Positions 25,604 through 32,962 of a stretch of DNA of 64,000 nucleotides are shown here, in pieces. The notes beneath the pieces were generated by a model. That model ran no database searches, had not been told where the DNA came from, and saw nothing but the letters and a program-made list of their open reading frames with translations. Position 1 is the first letter of the stretch; the number at the start of each line of letters is the position of its first letter. Origin of the DNA: Streptomyces sp. 6-11-2 (lineage in GTDB: Bacteria > Actinomycetota > Actinomycetes > Streptomycetales > Streptomycetaceae); the NCBI RefSeq assembly GCF_006540305.1, contig NZ_BJOR01000001.1:1302001-1366000 (forward strand). The letters run 5' to 3'. The translations under genes and the position numbers were made by a program.

Positions 25604-27109
25604 ATGAATGCTTGTCAGCGTCAACATGACGCTCTGCTGCGGCGTTGGGTCAGTCGGATGCCGGCGGCCCGAGACGGTGTCCGGGGTGAGGGCGGGTGGA
25701 ATCACGGTGCGGTGTCTGCGGGGTGCGCGGTGCTCACCGGAATGGCGCTGCTGGCCGTGACGGCCCCGCCGGTGGCCGCGGCTGCGGCGCGGGTGCGGGC
25801 GGCGCCCGCACCGGTGACACAGACGTTCACCTTCACCGGCGCCCCGCAGACCTACACGGTCCCGGCGGGGGCGGTCGTGACGATCACCGCGGACGGCGCG
25901 GGGGGCGCCGACAACACCGGCACCGTCTGCGGCTTCACCGGGACCGGGGGCACCGCGGGACGTGTCATCACCACACTGCCGCCAACCACCGCCCCGACGA
26001 CCTTCACCGTCAATGTCGGCGGCACCGGCGGCAAAGGGTGCAACGGAACCGGCGCCGGCGGATACAACGGCGGCGCACCAGGCGGCACCTCAAGCAACCC
26101 CACAGGCTCTTTCCGGCACGGTCCCGGAGGAGGCGGGGCGTCCAGCGTCAGCACCGGCACCAGCCTCCTCGTCGTCGCCGGCGGCGGCGGCGCCGCCGGC
26201 GGCACCCCCTTCTCCGGCACCATTACGGGAGGAAACGGGGGCAACAGTGGCACACCAGACGCCGCCGTCGGCACCACCGGAGGATCCGATGGCGGTGGTT
26301 CGCCAGGATCTGGCGGGCAAGGCGGCAGCACCACCACCTTGACCGGCGGCACCGGCGGTGCGCCAGGCACCGCCACTGGAGGCTGCACGCCCACCGCGGG
26401 CAACCCGGGAATCAGCTTCACGGGCACCACGGTCGGCACCGGCGGCACCGGCGCCTACAACACCGGCAGCTTCTGCGTGGCCGCCGGGGCCGGGGGAGGC
26501 GGAGGCGGAGGGTACTTCGCCGGTGGTGGCGGCGGCGCCGCCGCACCCGGCACCAGCGGTTTCGGCCGGGCGGGTGGTGGCGGAGGTGGTGGAGGCAGTA
26601 GCTTCGCCACCCCGACGGGCACCGGCACGAGCTATGCGCTGTCCACGATCGGCACGGCGAACAACAACGGCCAACTCGTCATCTCCTACACCCTCGCACC
26701 CAAGCTGACCATCACCAAGAGGCACACCGGGCACCTCACCCGAGGCAAGTGGGGCGCCTACACCATCACCGTCCGCAACGCCGGGCCCGGCCCGACCGAC
26801 GGCACCACCGTCACGGTCCACGACGCCCTTCCGCGAGGGCTGCGCGCTCGCGGGATCAGCGGCCCCGGGTGGAACTGCAACCAGAAAACCCTCACTTGCA
26901 CACGCACCAACCCGCTGCCCGCCAAGAGCTCCTACCCGCCCATCACCCTCAAGGCCGAGGTCTCCCGCAACGCCCCCCACCACGTCACCAACCGTGCCAC
27001 CGTCAGCGGCGGCGGCGACCCCACCACGCACAGCGCCACCGACCGCACCTCCATCAGGCACGAGTACCACCACACGCACCGCCACAAGAGGTACCAGTCG
27101 CACAAGTGA
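25604..27109 (+). CDS. Secreted Gly-rich protein with DUF11 domain and His-rich C-terminal tail
   Basis: This 501-residue protein starts with a long signal-like region (charged ~33 residues, then GAVSAGCAVLTGMALLAVTAPPVAAAA). Residues ~70-355 are extremely Gly/Thr-rich with many GTGG, GGGG and GGAP blocks. Residues ~365-470 match a DUF11-type beta-sandwich (LTITKRHTGHL ... YTITVRNAGPGPTDGTTVTVHDALPRG). The last ~17 residues are basic and His-rich (HEYHHTHRHKRYQSHK), a possible metal or wall binding tail. GAGAGAAGGGG precedes ATG 25604. It is followed by a terminator and then the cellulase promoter. Probably a cell-surface structural or adhesin-like protein. Confidence 0.75.
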   Translation: MNACQRQHDALLRRWVSRMPAARDGVRGEGGWNHGAVSAGCAVLTGMALLAVTAPPVAAAAARVRAAPAPVTQTFTFTGAPQTYTVPAGAVVTITADGAGGADNTGTVCGFTGTGGTAGRVITTLPPTTAPTTFTVNVGGTGGKGCNGTGAGGYNGGAPGGTSSNPTGSFRHGPGGGGASSVSTGTSLLVVAGGGGAAGGTPFSGTITGGNGGNSGTPDAAVGTTGGSDGGGSPGSGGQGGSTTTLTGGTGGAPGTATGGCTPTAGNPGISFTGTTVGTGGTGAYNTGSFCVAAGAGGGGGGGYFAGGGGGAAAPGTSGFGRAGGGGGGGGSSFATPTGTGTSYALSTIGTANNNGQLVISYTLAPKLTITKRHTGHLTRGKWGAYTITVRNAGPGPTDGTTVTVHDALPRGLRARGISGPGWNCNQKTLTCTRTNPLPAKSSYPPITLKAEVSRNAPHHVTNRATVSGGGDPTTHSATDRTSIRHEYHHTHRHKRYQSHK

Positions 27110-27115
27110 TTGATC

Positions 27116-27163
27116 GCGGATCGGGTAAGGACCCCTGCCGGCCACTTACCCGATCCGCTTTTC
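27116..27163 (+). terminator. Intrinsic terminator after Gly-rich protein gene
   Basis: A perfect 14-bp stem (27116-27129 with 27145-27158) with 15-nt loop is followed by TTTT (27159-27162). It lies 6 bp after the stop codon and isolates the cellulase promoter from upstream transcription. Confidence 0.93.
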
Positions 27164-27175
27164 TCACTCGCAGTC

Positions 27176-27204
27176 TTGTCAGGGGCATGCATCGCTTCTA
27201 TAGT
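27176..27204 (+). promoter_or_regulatory. Sigma-70-type promoter for cellulase–LPMO genes
   Basis: TTGTCA (27176-27181) and TATAGT (27199-27204) are separated by 17 bp, a close match to the HrdB-type -35/-10 consensus. The CebR box begins 15 bp after the -10 element, around the expected transcription start. Confidence 0.8.
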
Positions 27205-27218
27205 CCGGTTCTAAACGA

Positions 27219-27232
27219 TGGGAGCGCTCCCA
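27219..27232. promoter_or_regulatory. CebR operator
   Basis: TGGGAGCGCTCCCA is a perfect 14-bp palindrome identical to the known CebR box of Streptomyces cellulase and cellobiose-uptake genes. Its location just downstream of the -10 element fits steric repression lifted by cellobiose. The cebR gene itself is not in this window. Confidence 0.93.
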
Positions 27233-27293
27233 CAGAAGCGCGAACGGGAGCACTCCTCCTCCCCACGACGTCGCCCCTCGAAGAGGCCCCCCT

Positions 27294-28445
27294 ATGCGAC
27301 TGCCGCCCCATCGGCTCGACCCCGCGCGCGGCTTACTGTGCGCGCTGCTCACCGCACTCGCCCTGGTCGCCGCCTTCCTGGCGGCCGCTCCGGCGGCGCG
27401 CGCCGACACACAGATCTGCGACGCCTTCGGAACAACCACGATCCAGGGCCGCTACGTCGTCCAGAACAACCGCTGGGGCACCGACGCCGCCCAGTGCATC
27501 ACCGTCACGGACTCCGGCTTCCGGATCAACCGGGCCGACGGCTCGGCGGCCACCAACGGCGCTCCGAAGTCGTACCCGTCCGTCTACAACGGCTGCCACT
27601 ACACCAACTGCTCGCCGGGCACGGCGCTCCCGGCCCGGCTGGACACCATCTCCAGCGCGCCCACCAGCATCTCGTACGGCTATGTCAGCGACGCGGTCTA
27701 CGACGCCGCCTACGACATCTGGCTGGACCCGACGGCCCGCAAGGACGGCGTGAACCGGACCGAGATCATGGTCTGGTTCAACAAGGTCGGGCCGATCCAG
27801 CCGGTGGGTTCGCAGACCGGCACGGCCACGGTCGCCGGCCGGTCCTGGCAGGTGTGGTCCGGCAGCAACGGCTCCAACAACGTGCTGTCCTTCGTCGCCC
27901 CCTCGGCGATCACCAGCTGGAACTTCGACGTGATGGACTTCGTCCAGCAGGCGGTCTCCCGTCAACTGGCGTCGAACAACTGGTACCTGACGAGTGTGCA
28001 GGCAGGCTTCGAACCCTGGCAGAACGGCACCGGGCTCGCGGTGACGTCGTTCTCCTCCGAGATCCGCACGGGTGGCAACGGCGGCGGAGGCAACGGTGGC
28101 GGCGGGGGCGGCAACCCCGGTGGCCAGACCGCCTGTTCGGTGACGTACGCCACGAATGTCTGGCCGGGCGGGTTCACCGCCGACGTCACCGTCCGCAACA
28201 CCGGCTCGACGGCGGTGAACGGCTGGCAGCTCGGCTTCACCCTGCCCTCCGGGCAGCGCGTCACCAGCGCCTGGAACGCCACGGTGAACCCGACCTCGGG
28301 TGCCGTCACGGCGTCCGCCCTGTCGCACAACGCGCAGCTGGCGCCGGGCGGCAGCCAGACGTTCGGCTTCCAGGGCGCCTACAGCGGCACGTTCGCCGCA
28401 CCGAACGCCTTCACCCTCAACGGCACTGCCTGCAACACCGCCTGA
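27294..28445 (+). CDS. Secreted GH12 endoglucanase with CBM2
   Basis: This 383-residue protein has a signal peptide cleaved near ARA|DTQ (residue 37/38), a GH12 catalytic domain with nucleophile Glu157 (NRTEIMVWF) and acid/base Glu240 (QAGFEPWQNG), a Gly/Asn-rich linker (~259-277), and a C-terminal CBM2 (CSVTYATNVWPGGFTADVTV ... GTACNTA). In mature numbering the two Glu are 120 and 203, matching Streptomyces CelB-type enzymes as I recall them. It cuts beta-1,4-glucan outside the cell. The LPMO gene follows after 38 bp, so the two are probably one CebR-controlled operon. Confidence 0.95.
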   Translation: MRLPPHRLDPARGLLCALLTALALVAAFLAAAPAARADTQICDAFGTTTIQGRYVVQNNRWGTDAAQCITVTDSGFRINRADGSAATNGAPKSYPSVYNGCHYTNCSPGTALPARLDTISSAPTSISYGYVSDAVYDAAYDIWLDPTARKDGVNRTEIMVWFNKVGPIQPVGSQTGTATVAGRSWQVWSGSNGSNNVLSFVAPSAITSWNFDVMDFVQQAVSRQLASNNWYLTSVQAGFEPWQNGTGLAVTSFSSEIRTGGNGGGGNGGGGGGNPGGQTACSVTYATNVWPGGFTADVTVRNTGSTAVNGWQLGFTLPSGQRVTSAWNATVNPTSGAVTASALSHNAQLAPGGSQTFGFQGAYSGTFAAPNAFTLNGTACNTA

Positions 28446-28483
28446 GACGCACCACCACCCCCACAAGGAAGGACGGACCGAAC

Positions 28484-29599
28484 GTGGCTCGACGCAGCAG
28501 ACTCTTATCGGTGGCGGCGGCCTTCGCCACCCTCCTCGCGGCACTGGGCCTGACCCTTCTCGGTCAGGGCCGCGCCGAGGCGCACGGCGTGGCGATGATG
28601 CCCGGTTCGCGCACCTATCTGTGTTACGTGGACGCCCGCACGGCGACCGGCAGTCTCGATCCGACGAACCCCGCGTGCCGGGACGCCATGAACAAGAGCG
28701 GTGCCACGCCGCTGTACAACTGGTTCGCGGTGCTCGACTCCAACGCCGGTGGCCGGAACCAGGGTTACGTCCCGGACGGCACCCTGTGCAGCGCGGGCGA
28801 CCGCTCGCCGTACGACTTCTCCGCCTACAACGCCGCCCGCGCCGACTGGCCCAGGACCCATCTGACCTCCGGGTCCACGATGGAGCTCCAGTACAGCAAC
28901 TGGGCCGCCCACCCGGGTGACTTCCGCGTCTACCTGACCAAGCCCTCCTGGTCGCCCACGGCCCAGCTGCGCTGGGCCGACCTGGACCTGATCCAGACCG
29001 TCAGCAACCCGCCGCAGGTGGGGTCGCCCGGCACCGACGGCGGGCACTACTACTGGAACCTCCCGCTGCCCTCCGGCCGTTCGGGCAACGCGCTGCTCTT
29101 CATCCAGTGGGTGCGCTCCGACAGCCAGGAGAACTTCTTCTCCTGCTCGGACATCGCCTTCGACGGCGGCCACGGCGAGGTGACGGGCATCCGGAACTCC
29201 GGCTCGTCCACCCCGACCCCGACGCCCACTCCGACCCCGACTCCCACCCCGACTCCCACCCCGACGCCGACGCCCTCCGGTCCGCAGACCGGCTCCTGCA
29301 TGGCCGTGTACAACGTGGAGAACTCCTGGAGCGGCGGCTTCCAGGGTTCCGTGCAAGTGATGAACCACGGCACGGCACCGCTGAACGGCTGGACGGTGAC
29401 GTGGAAGCCCGGCACCGGTACCAAGATCAGTAGCGCCTGGAACGGCAACCTGACCACCGCCGGAGACGGCACGATCACGGTCAAGAACGCCGACTACAAC
29501 CGGACCGTACCCCCTGACGGCAGTGTCTTCTTCGGATTCACCGCCACGTCCACGGGCAACAACTTCCCGGTCGGTTCGGTCAGCTGCACCGCGAGCTGA
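28484..29599 (+). CDS. Cellulose-active lytic polysaccharide monooxygenase (AA10) with CBM2
   Basis: This 371-residue protein has a signal peptide ending AEA, so that mature His1 is His34 (HGVAMMPGSRTYLCYVD); with His143 (SNWAAHPGDFRVY) it forms the copper histidine brace. The AA10 domain ends near residue 225, followed by a Thr-Pro repeat linker (DNA repeats at ~29209-29274) and a CBM2 (CMAVYNVENSWSGGFQGSVQV ... SVSCTAS). It oxidatively cleaves crystalline cellulose with H2O2/O2. GTG 28484 has AAGGAAGGA upstream. It resembles S. coelicolor CelS2. The 3' end overlaps the convergent PEP-mutase-family ORF by 20 bp. Confidence 0.95.
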   Translation: MARRSRLLSVAAAFATLLAALGLTLLGQGRAEAHGVAMMPGSRTYLCYVDARTATGSLDPTNPACRDAMNKSGATPLYNWFAVLDSNAGGRNQGYVPDGTLCSAGDRSPYDFSAYNAARADWPRTHLTSGSTMELQYSNWAAHPGDFRVYLTKPSWSPTAQLRWADLDLIQTVSNPPQVGSPGTDGGHYYWNLPLPSGRSGNALLFIQWVRSDSQENFFSCSDIAFDGGHGEVTGIRNSGSSTPTPTPTPTPTPTPTPTPTPTPSGPQTGSCMAVYNVENSWSGGFQGSVQVMNHGTAPLNGWTVTWKPGTGTKISSAWNGNLTTAGDGTITVKNADYNRTVPPDGSVFFGFTATSTGNNFPVGSVSCTAS

Positions 29600-30440
29600 C
29601 ACCCACACCGTCCCTCACCCGGGCGCGCCGGCATCCCGCCGGCGCGCCCTCTCCTGGGCGGCGGGGAACTCCGCTCGCGCTTCCCTCCTGGGCGCTGAGC
29701 GCCTGCACCTCCGCGTACGAGGGAGCGGCGCCCCGTGGAGTGCGCCCGTCCGCGACGGCGGCCATCGCCTCCACGGCGGCGCCCAGCGCCACCCGGTACA
29801 GCAGGGAGCCGAGGCTGATCCGGCGTACGCCGAGGTCGGCGAGGTGGGGGACGGTGGGGCCGGCCGGGGAGTAGAGGATGTTGAGGGGTGCGTCGAGCTG
29901 CTCCACGAGGGCGGTGATCGCCTCGGGTTCGGTCAGCCCGGGGACGAACACCCCGTCGGCGCCCGCCTGTTGGTAGAGGTCGAGCCGGCCCAGTGTCCGT
30001 GTGACGTCTCCGTCGCCCAGCCAGTACGTGTCCGTGCGCGCGTTGACGAACAGGCCGGGGGCGGCGGACTTCACCGCGGTGATCTTCGCGGCGTGCCGGC
30101 CGGGCGGCCCGAGCCCGTCCTCCAGGTTGATGCCGCGGGCCCCCGCCTCCCACAGGCGCCGGGCGAACTCGGCCACCTCGTCCGGGTCTTCGCTGAACCC
30201 GCCCTCCGCGTCGACGGTGAGCAGGAAGGGCTGCGAGCCGAGGACGCGTGCGAGGCGGAGGGTGAGCTCGCGGGTCGCGGCGGCGCCGTCGGGCAGTCCG
30301 GCGGAGGCGGCGACGCCGAGGCTGGTGGTGCCGATGGACGGGAATCCGCGGGCGGCGAGCAACAGGGCGGAGGCCCGGTCCCAGGCGTTCGGCAGCAGCA
30401 GCGGCTCGTCGGCCCGGTGGAGGTCGGCGAAGGCGGTCAT
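29580..30440 (-). CDS. Isocitrate lyase/PEP mutase family protein
   Basis: This 286-residue protein has the family core: LLLPNAWDRASALLLAARGFPSIGTTS, VDAEGGFSEDPDEVAEF (a variant of the D-x-E-x-G-Y/F metal site), GARGINLEDG and FVNARTDTYWLG. It binds Mg2+ and an alpha-keto or phosphono substrate; the Cys of true isocitrate lyase (KKCGH) is absent, so a C–C or P–C lyase of oxaloacetate/methylisocitrate type is likely. The C-terminal ~30 residues beyond AEVQALSAQE are Arg/Gly-rich and run through the LPMO terminator. Its start overlaps the DinB gene (ATGA, 30437-30440). Confidence 0.88.
   Translation of the reverse strand: MTAFADLHRADEPLLLPNAWDRASALLLAARGFPSIGTTSLGVAASAGLPDGAAATRELTLRLARVLGSQPFLLTVDAEGGFSEDPDEVAEFARRLWEAGARGINLEDGLGPPGRHAAKITAVKSAAPGLFVNARTDTYWLGDGDVTRTLGRLDLYQQAGADGVFVPGLTEPEAITALVEQLDAPLNILYSPAGPTVPHLADLGVRRISLGSLLYRVALGAAVEAMAAVADGRTPRGAAPSYAEVQALSAQEGSASGVPRRPGEGAPAGCRRARVRDGVGVSSRCS
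29621..29649. terminator. Terminator after LPMO gene
   Basis: An 11-bp stem (29621-29631 with 29639-29649) and 7-nt loop lies 22 bp after the LPMO stop. It sits within the 3' end of the convergent PEP-mutase-family frame, which suggests that frame's last ~25 codons are an extension. Confidence 0.8.
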
Positions 30441-30895
30441 GACAGGTCTCCGACGGCGTCCGCGTAGTACGTGGATCCGGCGAGGTGGCGGGCGAGTTCG
30501 CGGAAGCTCCAGCCCTCGCCCGGCGAGTGGTCGAGCTGCTCGTCGGTGAGCGCGTCCAGGCGGTTGGCCCAGATCCGGGCCAGTCGGGTCAGACGGCTGC
30601 GCGTCTCGTCGAGATCCTCGGGGGTGAAGGGGGCCCGGTCGGACTCGGTCGTGATCGCGGAGGCGTGCCAGTGGTCGGGCCGGGGCTCTTCTCCGGCCAG
30701 CCGCGCCTCCATTTCGGCCAAGTGGTCGATCATGTGGTCGGCGACGCGGCGGATCGCCTTGTGCGGGGTGTACACACGGCCGTCGACGCGGGCGGGCATG
30801 CCGTCCCAGGCGGTCCAGGTGGCGGCCAGTTCGAGTACGTGGTCGACCATGGAGGTGACGGCTGCGGCGGGTGTCTCGTGGACGGTCTCGCTCAT
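30437..30895 (-). CDS. DinB-family protein
   Basis: This ~152-residue four-helix-bundle protein has DinB-like His residues at helix ends (TSMVDHVLELAATW, MIDHLAEMEARLAGE, FRELARHLAGSTYYADAV). Members bind Ni/Zn and some are mycothiol- or bacillithiol-dependent transferases. The ATG at 30895 (MSETVHE) is preferred over GTG 30904. Its stop overlaps the next gene's ATG. Function is unassigned. Confidence 0.8.
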   Translation of the reverse strand: MSETVHETPAAAVTSMVDHVLELAATWTAWDGMPARVDGRVYTPHKAIRRVADHMIDHLAEMEARLAGEEPRPDHWHASAITTESDRAPFTPEDLDETRSRLTRLARIWANRLDALTDEQLDHSPGEGWSFRELARHLAGSTYYADAVGDLS

Positions 30896-30945
30896 GCGGC
30901 CCACGCTAGGGGCCGGTTGTTTCGGTACCGGCCGAACCGTTCCAG

Positions 30946-31314
30946 TCAGCCCGCCCGCTCCCCCGCGCCGCGCTCCACGCAGAACTCGTTCCCCTCCGGG
31001 TCGGCGAGCACCGCCCAGCCCGTGCCGTCCGGGTTGCGGCGGTCGGCGACCAGCGTCGCGCCGAGGCCCAGCAGCCGCTCCACCTCCTCGTCGCGGGTGC
31101 GGTCCTGCGGCTGGAGGTCCAGGTGTACGCGGTTCTTGACCGTCTTGGCGTCCGGCACCGTGACGAAGAGCAGGCCGGCGCCCTCGATCAACGCCTCGTC
31201 GTCACCCGGCTCGTCGTCCTCGTGCACCGGAAGGTCCAGGACCTTGGACCAGAAGGTGCCCAGGGCGTGGGCGTCGGCGCAGTCGATCGTGACGTGACGT
31301 ATGGCGGAGGTCAT
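30946..31314 (-). CDS. VOC-family glyoxalase-like protein
   Basis: This 122-residue protein has one VOC module: IRHVTIDCADAHALGTFWSKVLDLPVHEDD at the N-terminus, KNRVHLDLQPQDR in the middle and GWAVLADPEGNEFCVE at the end, giving likely metal ligands His8, His and Glu. Typical of small dioxygenase, glyoxalase or resistance proteins; no substrate can be given. It lies on the same strand as, and 41 bp upstream of, the DinB gene. Confidence 0.9.
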   Translation of the reverse strand: MTSAIRHVTIDCADAHALGTFWSKVLDLPVHEDDEPGDDEALIEGAGLLFVTVPDAKTVKNRVHLDLQPQDRTRDEEVERLLGLGATLVADRRNPDGTGWAVLADPEGNEFCVERGAGERAG

Positions 31315-31386
31315 ACGGGGATGATGTCAGGGCGTCCGGGACCGTGCAGGGGAATTCCGCGGGGCCCGATCGGCTAGCGTCGTGCC

Positions 31387-32325
31387 ATGGACAGCGTCAT
31401 CCCCAGTGTCACCTCCCCCGCCCTCGCCGACGCGCTCGACGGCGGGACGGTCGTGCTCGACGGCGGTATGTCCAACCAGCTGGAGTCGGCCGGGTACGAC
31501 CTGAGTGACGAGCTGTGGTCGGCGCGGCTGCTGGCCGAGCGGCCGGAGGCGGTCACTCAGGCGCACCTGGCGTACTTCGAGGCGGGGGCGAGCGTGGCGA
31601 TCACCGCGAGCTACCAGGCCACCTTCGAGGGGTTCGCGCGGCGGGGGATCGGACGGGAACGAGCCGCCGGACTCATGCGGCTGAGCGTGGAGTCGGCGCG
31701 GGAGGCGGCGCGGCGGGCGCGCGCGCTCGGGGTGGTACGGCCGTTGTGGGTGGCCGCGTCGGCGGGGCCGTACGGGGCGATGCTCGCCGACGGCTCCGAG
31801 TACCGGGGCCGGTACGGACTCACCGTCGACGAGCTGGAGCGTTTCCACCGGCCCCGCCTGGAGGTGCTGGCCGCCGCCCGGCCCGACGTGCTGGCGCTGG
31901 AGACGGTGCCCGACGCGGAGGAGGCGCGGGCGCTGCTGCGGGCGGTGCGCGGGCTGAGGGTGCCGGCCTGGCTCTCGTACACCGTCGCCGGTGACCGCAC
32001 GCGCGCCGGGCAGCCGCTGGAGGAGGCGTTCGCCCTGGCCGCCGACGCGGACGAGGTGATCGCGGTCGGCGTGAACTGCTGCGCGCCCGGCGACGCTGCG
32101 GCCGCGGCGCGCACGGCCGCCCGGGTCACCGGCAAACCGGTCGTGGTCTACCCCAACAGCGGCGAGTCCTGGGACGCCGAGTCCCGCTCCTGGACCGGCC
32201 GCTCCACCTTCACCCCGGCCCAGGTGGACCGCTGGCGCGCCGCCGGCGCCCGCCTGATCGGCGGTTGCTGCCGAGTGGGCCCCGAGGCGGTCGCGGAGAT
32301 CGCCCGCGCGCTGTCGCCCCGGTAG
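31387..32325 (+). CDS. mmuM: Homocysteine S-methyltransferase
   Basis: This 312-residue protein has the zinc-binding Cys motifs VNCCAPGD and the late GGCC (LIGGCCRVGPEAV), with N-terminal VVLDGGMSNQLESAGYDL. It transfers methyl from S-methylmethionine or SAM to homocysteine to give methionine. It is divergent from the VOC gene and appears monocistronic. The DNA of its last ~20 codons recurs in four degenerate copies downstream (32400-32895). Confidence 0.94.
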   Translation: MDSVIPSVTSPALADALDGGTVVLDGGMSNQLESAGYDLSDELWSARLLAERPEAVTQAHLAYFEAGASVAITASYQATFEGFARRGIGRERAAGLMRLSVESAREAARRARALGVVRPLWVAASAGPYGAMLADGSEYRGRYGLTVDELERFHRPRLEVLAAARPDVLALETVPDAEEARALLRAVRGLRVPAWLSYTVAGDRTRAGQPLEEAFALAADADEVIAVGVNCCAPGDAAAAARTAARVTGKPVVVYPNSGESWDAESRSWTGRSTFTPAQVDRWRAAGARLIGGCCRVGPEAVAEIARALSPR

Positions 32326-32895
32326 CGGGCCCACGGCACCCTCACGGGACCGGCGGCCACCAGCCGGCGCGCACAACACCGCCGCCCCCCTCCCGACGGC
32401 CGGCCGGACTGCGGCTCCTGCCGAACGGAACCGGGCGATCACGGAGATGGCCCGCACGCTGTCGACCGCGCGGCCGCAGCACCGTGCCCCGGGGCGAACC
32501 AGCGGTCAGTGCAGCGGCCAGAACACCGCCGCCCCCTCCACCATCCGCGCGGCGACTCCTGCCGGACCGAACCGGGCGATCACGGAGATGGTCCGCGCGC
32601 TGTCGATCGCGCAACCGCAACACCGCCCTCTCCCCGACGCGAACCACCGATCGGTGCAGCAGGCACGACACCGCCGTCCCCTCCACCATCGGCCGGCGAC
32701 TCCTGCCGGACCGAACCAGGTGATCACAGCGGTGGCCCGCGTGCTGTCGGTCCCGTAGCCGCAGCACCGCCCCCTCCCCGGCGCAATCCACCGGTCAGAA
32801 CACCCGCACCCCGCCCCGCACCCGTCCGGTCGGCGGCGGCTTCTGCCGGGCGCAGCCCGGGGCGAACACGGAGTTCGCCCGGTTGCTGTCGACGC
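32261..32895. repeat. Array of degenerate copies of the mmuM 3' end, period ~141-148 bp
   Basis: The final coding segment of mmuM (containing gcgcgctgtcg at 32307-32317) is echoed downstream. The landmark ctgtcg falls at 32311 (gene), 32459, 32600, 32744 and 32886, giving intervals of 148, 141, 144 and 142 bp. Each copy keeps ctcctgcc-like, ga(t/g)cac(g)gagatgg-like and cgctgtcg segments plus an intervening caccgccgcccccctcc-like stretch. None keeps a long open frame related to mmuM. This fills the 637-bp gap 32326-32962, where no other gene was seen. Confidence 0.82.
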
Positions 32896-32962
32896 CCCGG
32901 CCGGTCGTCGCGGGCCCGCCCAGTTCACGCTGCCGTGGCTCCCTCCCCCCGGCGAAGAATCG

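Noticed and set aside
32326..32962. Arg/Pro-rich open frames downstream of mmuM
   Set aside because: They arise from the degenerate 144-bp repeats; no start signals or domains.
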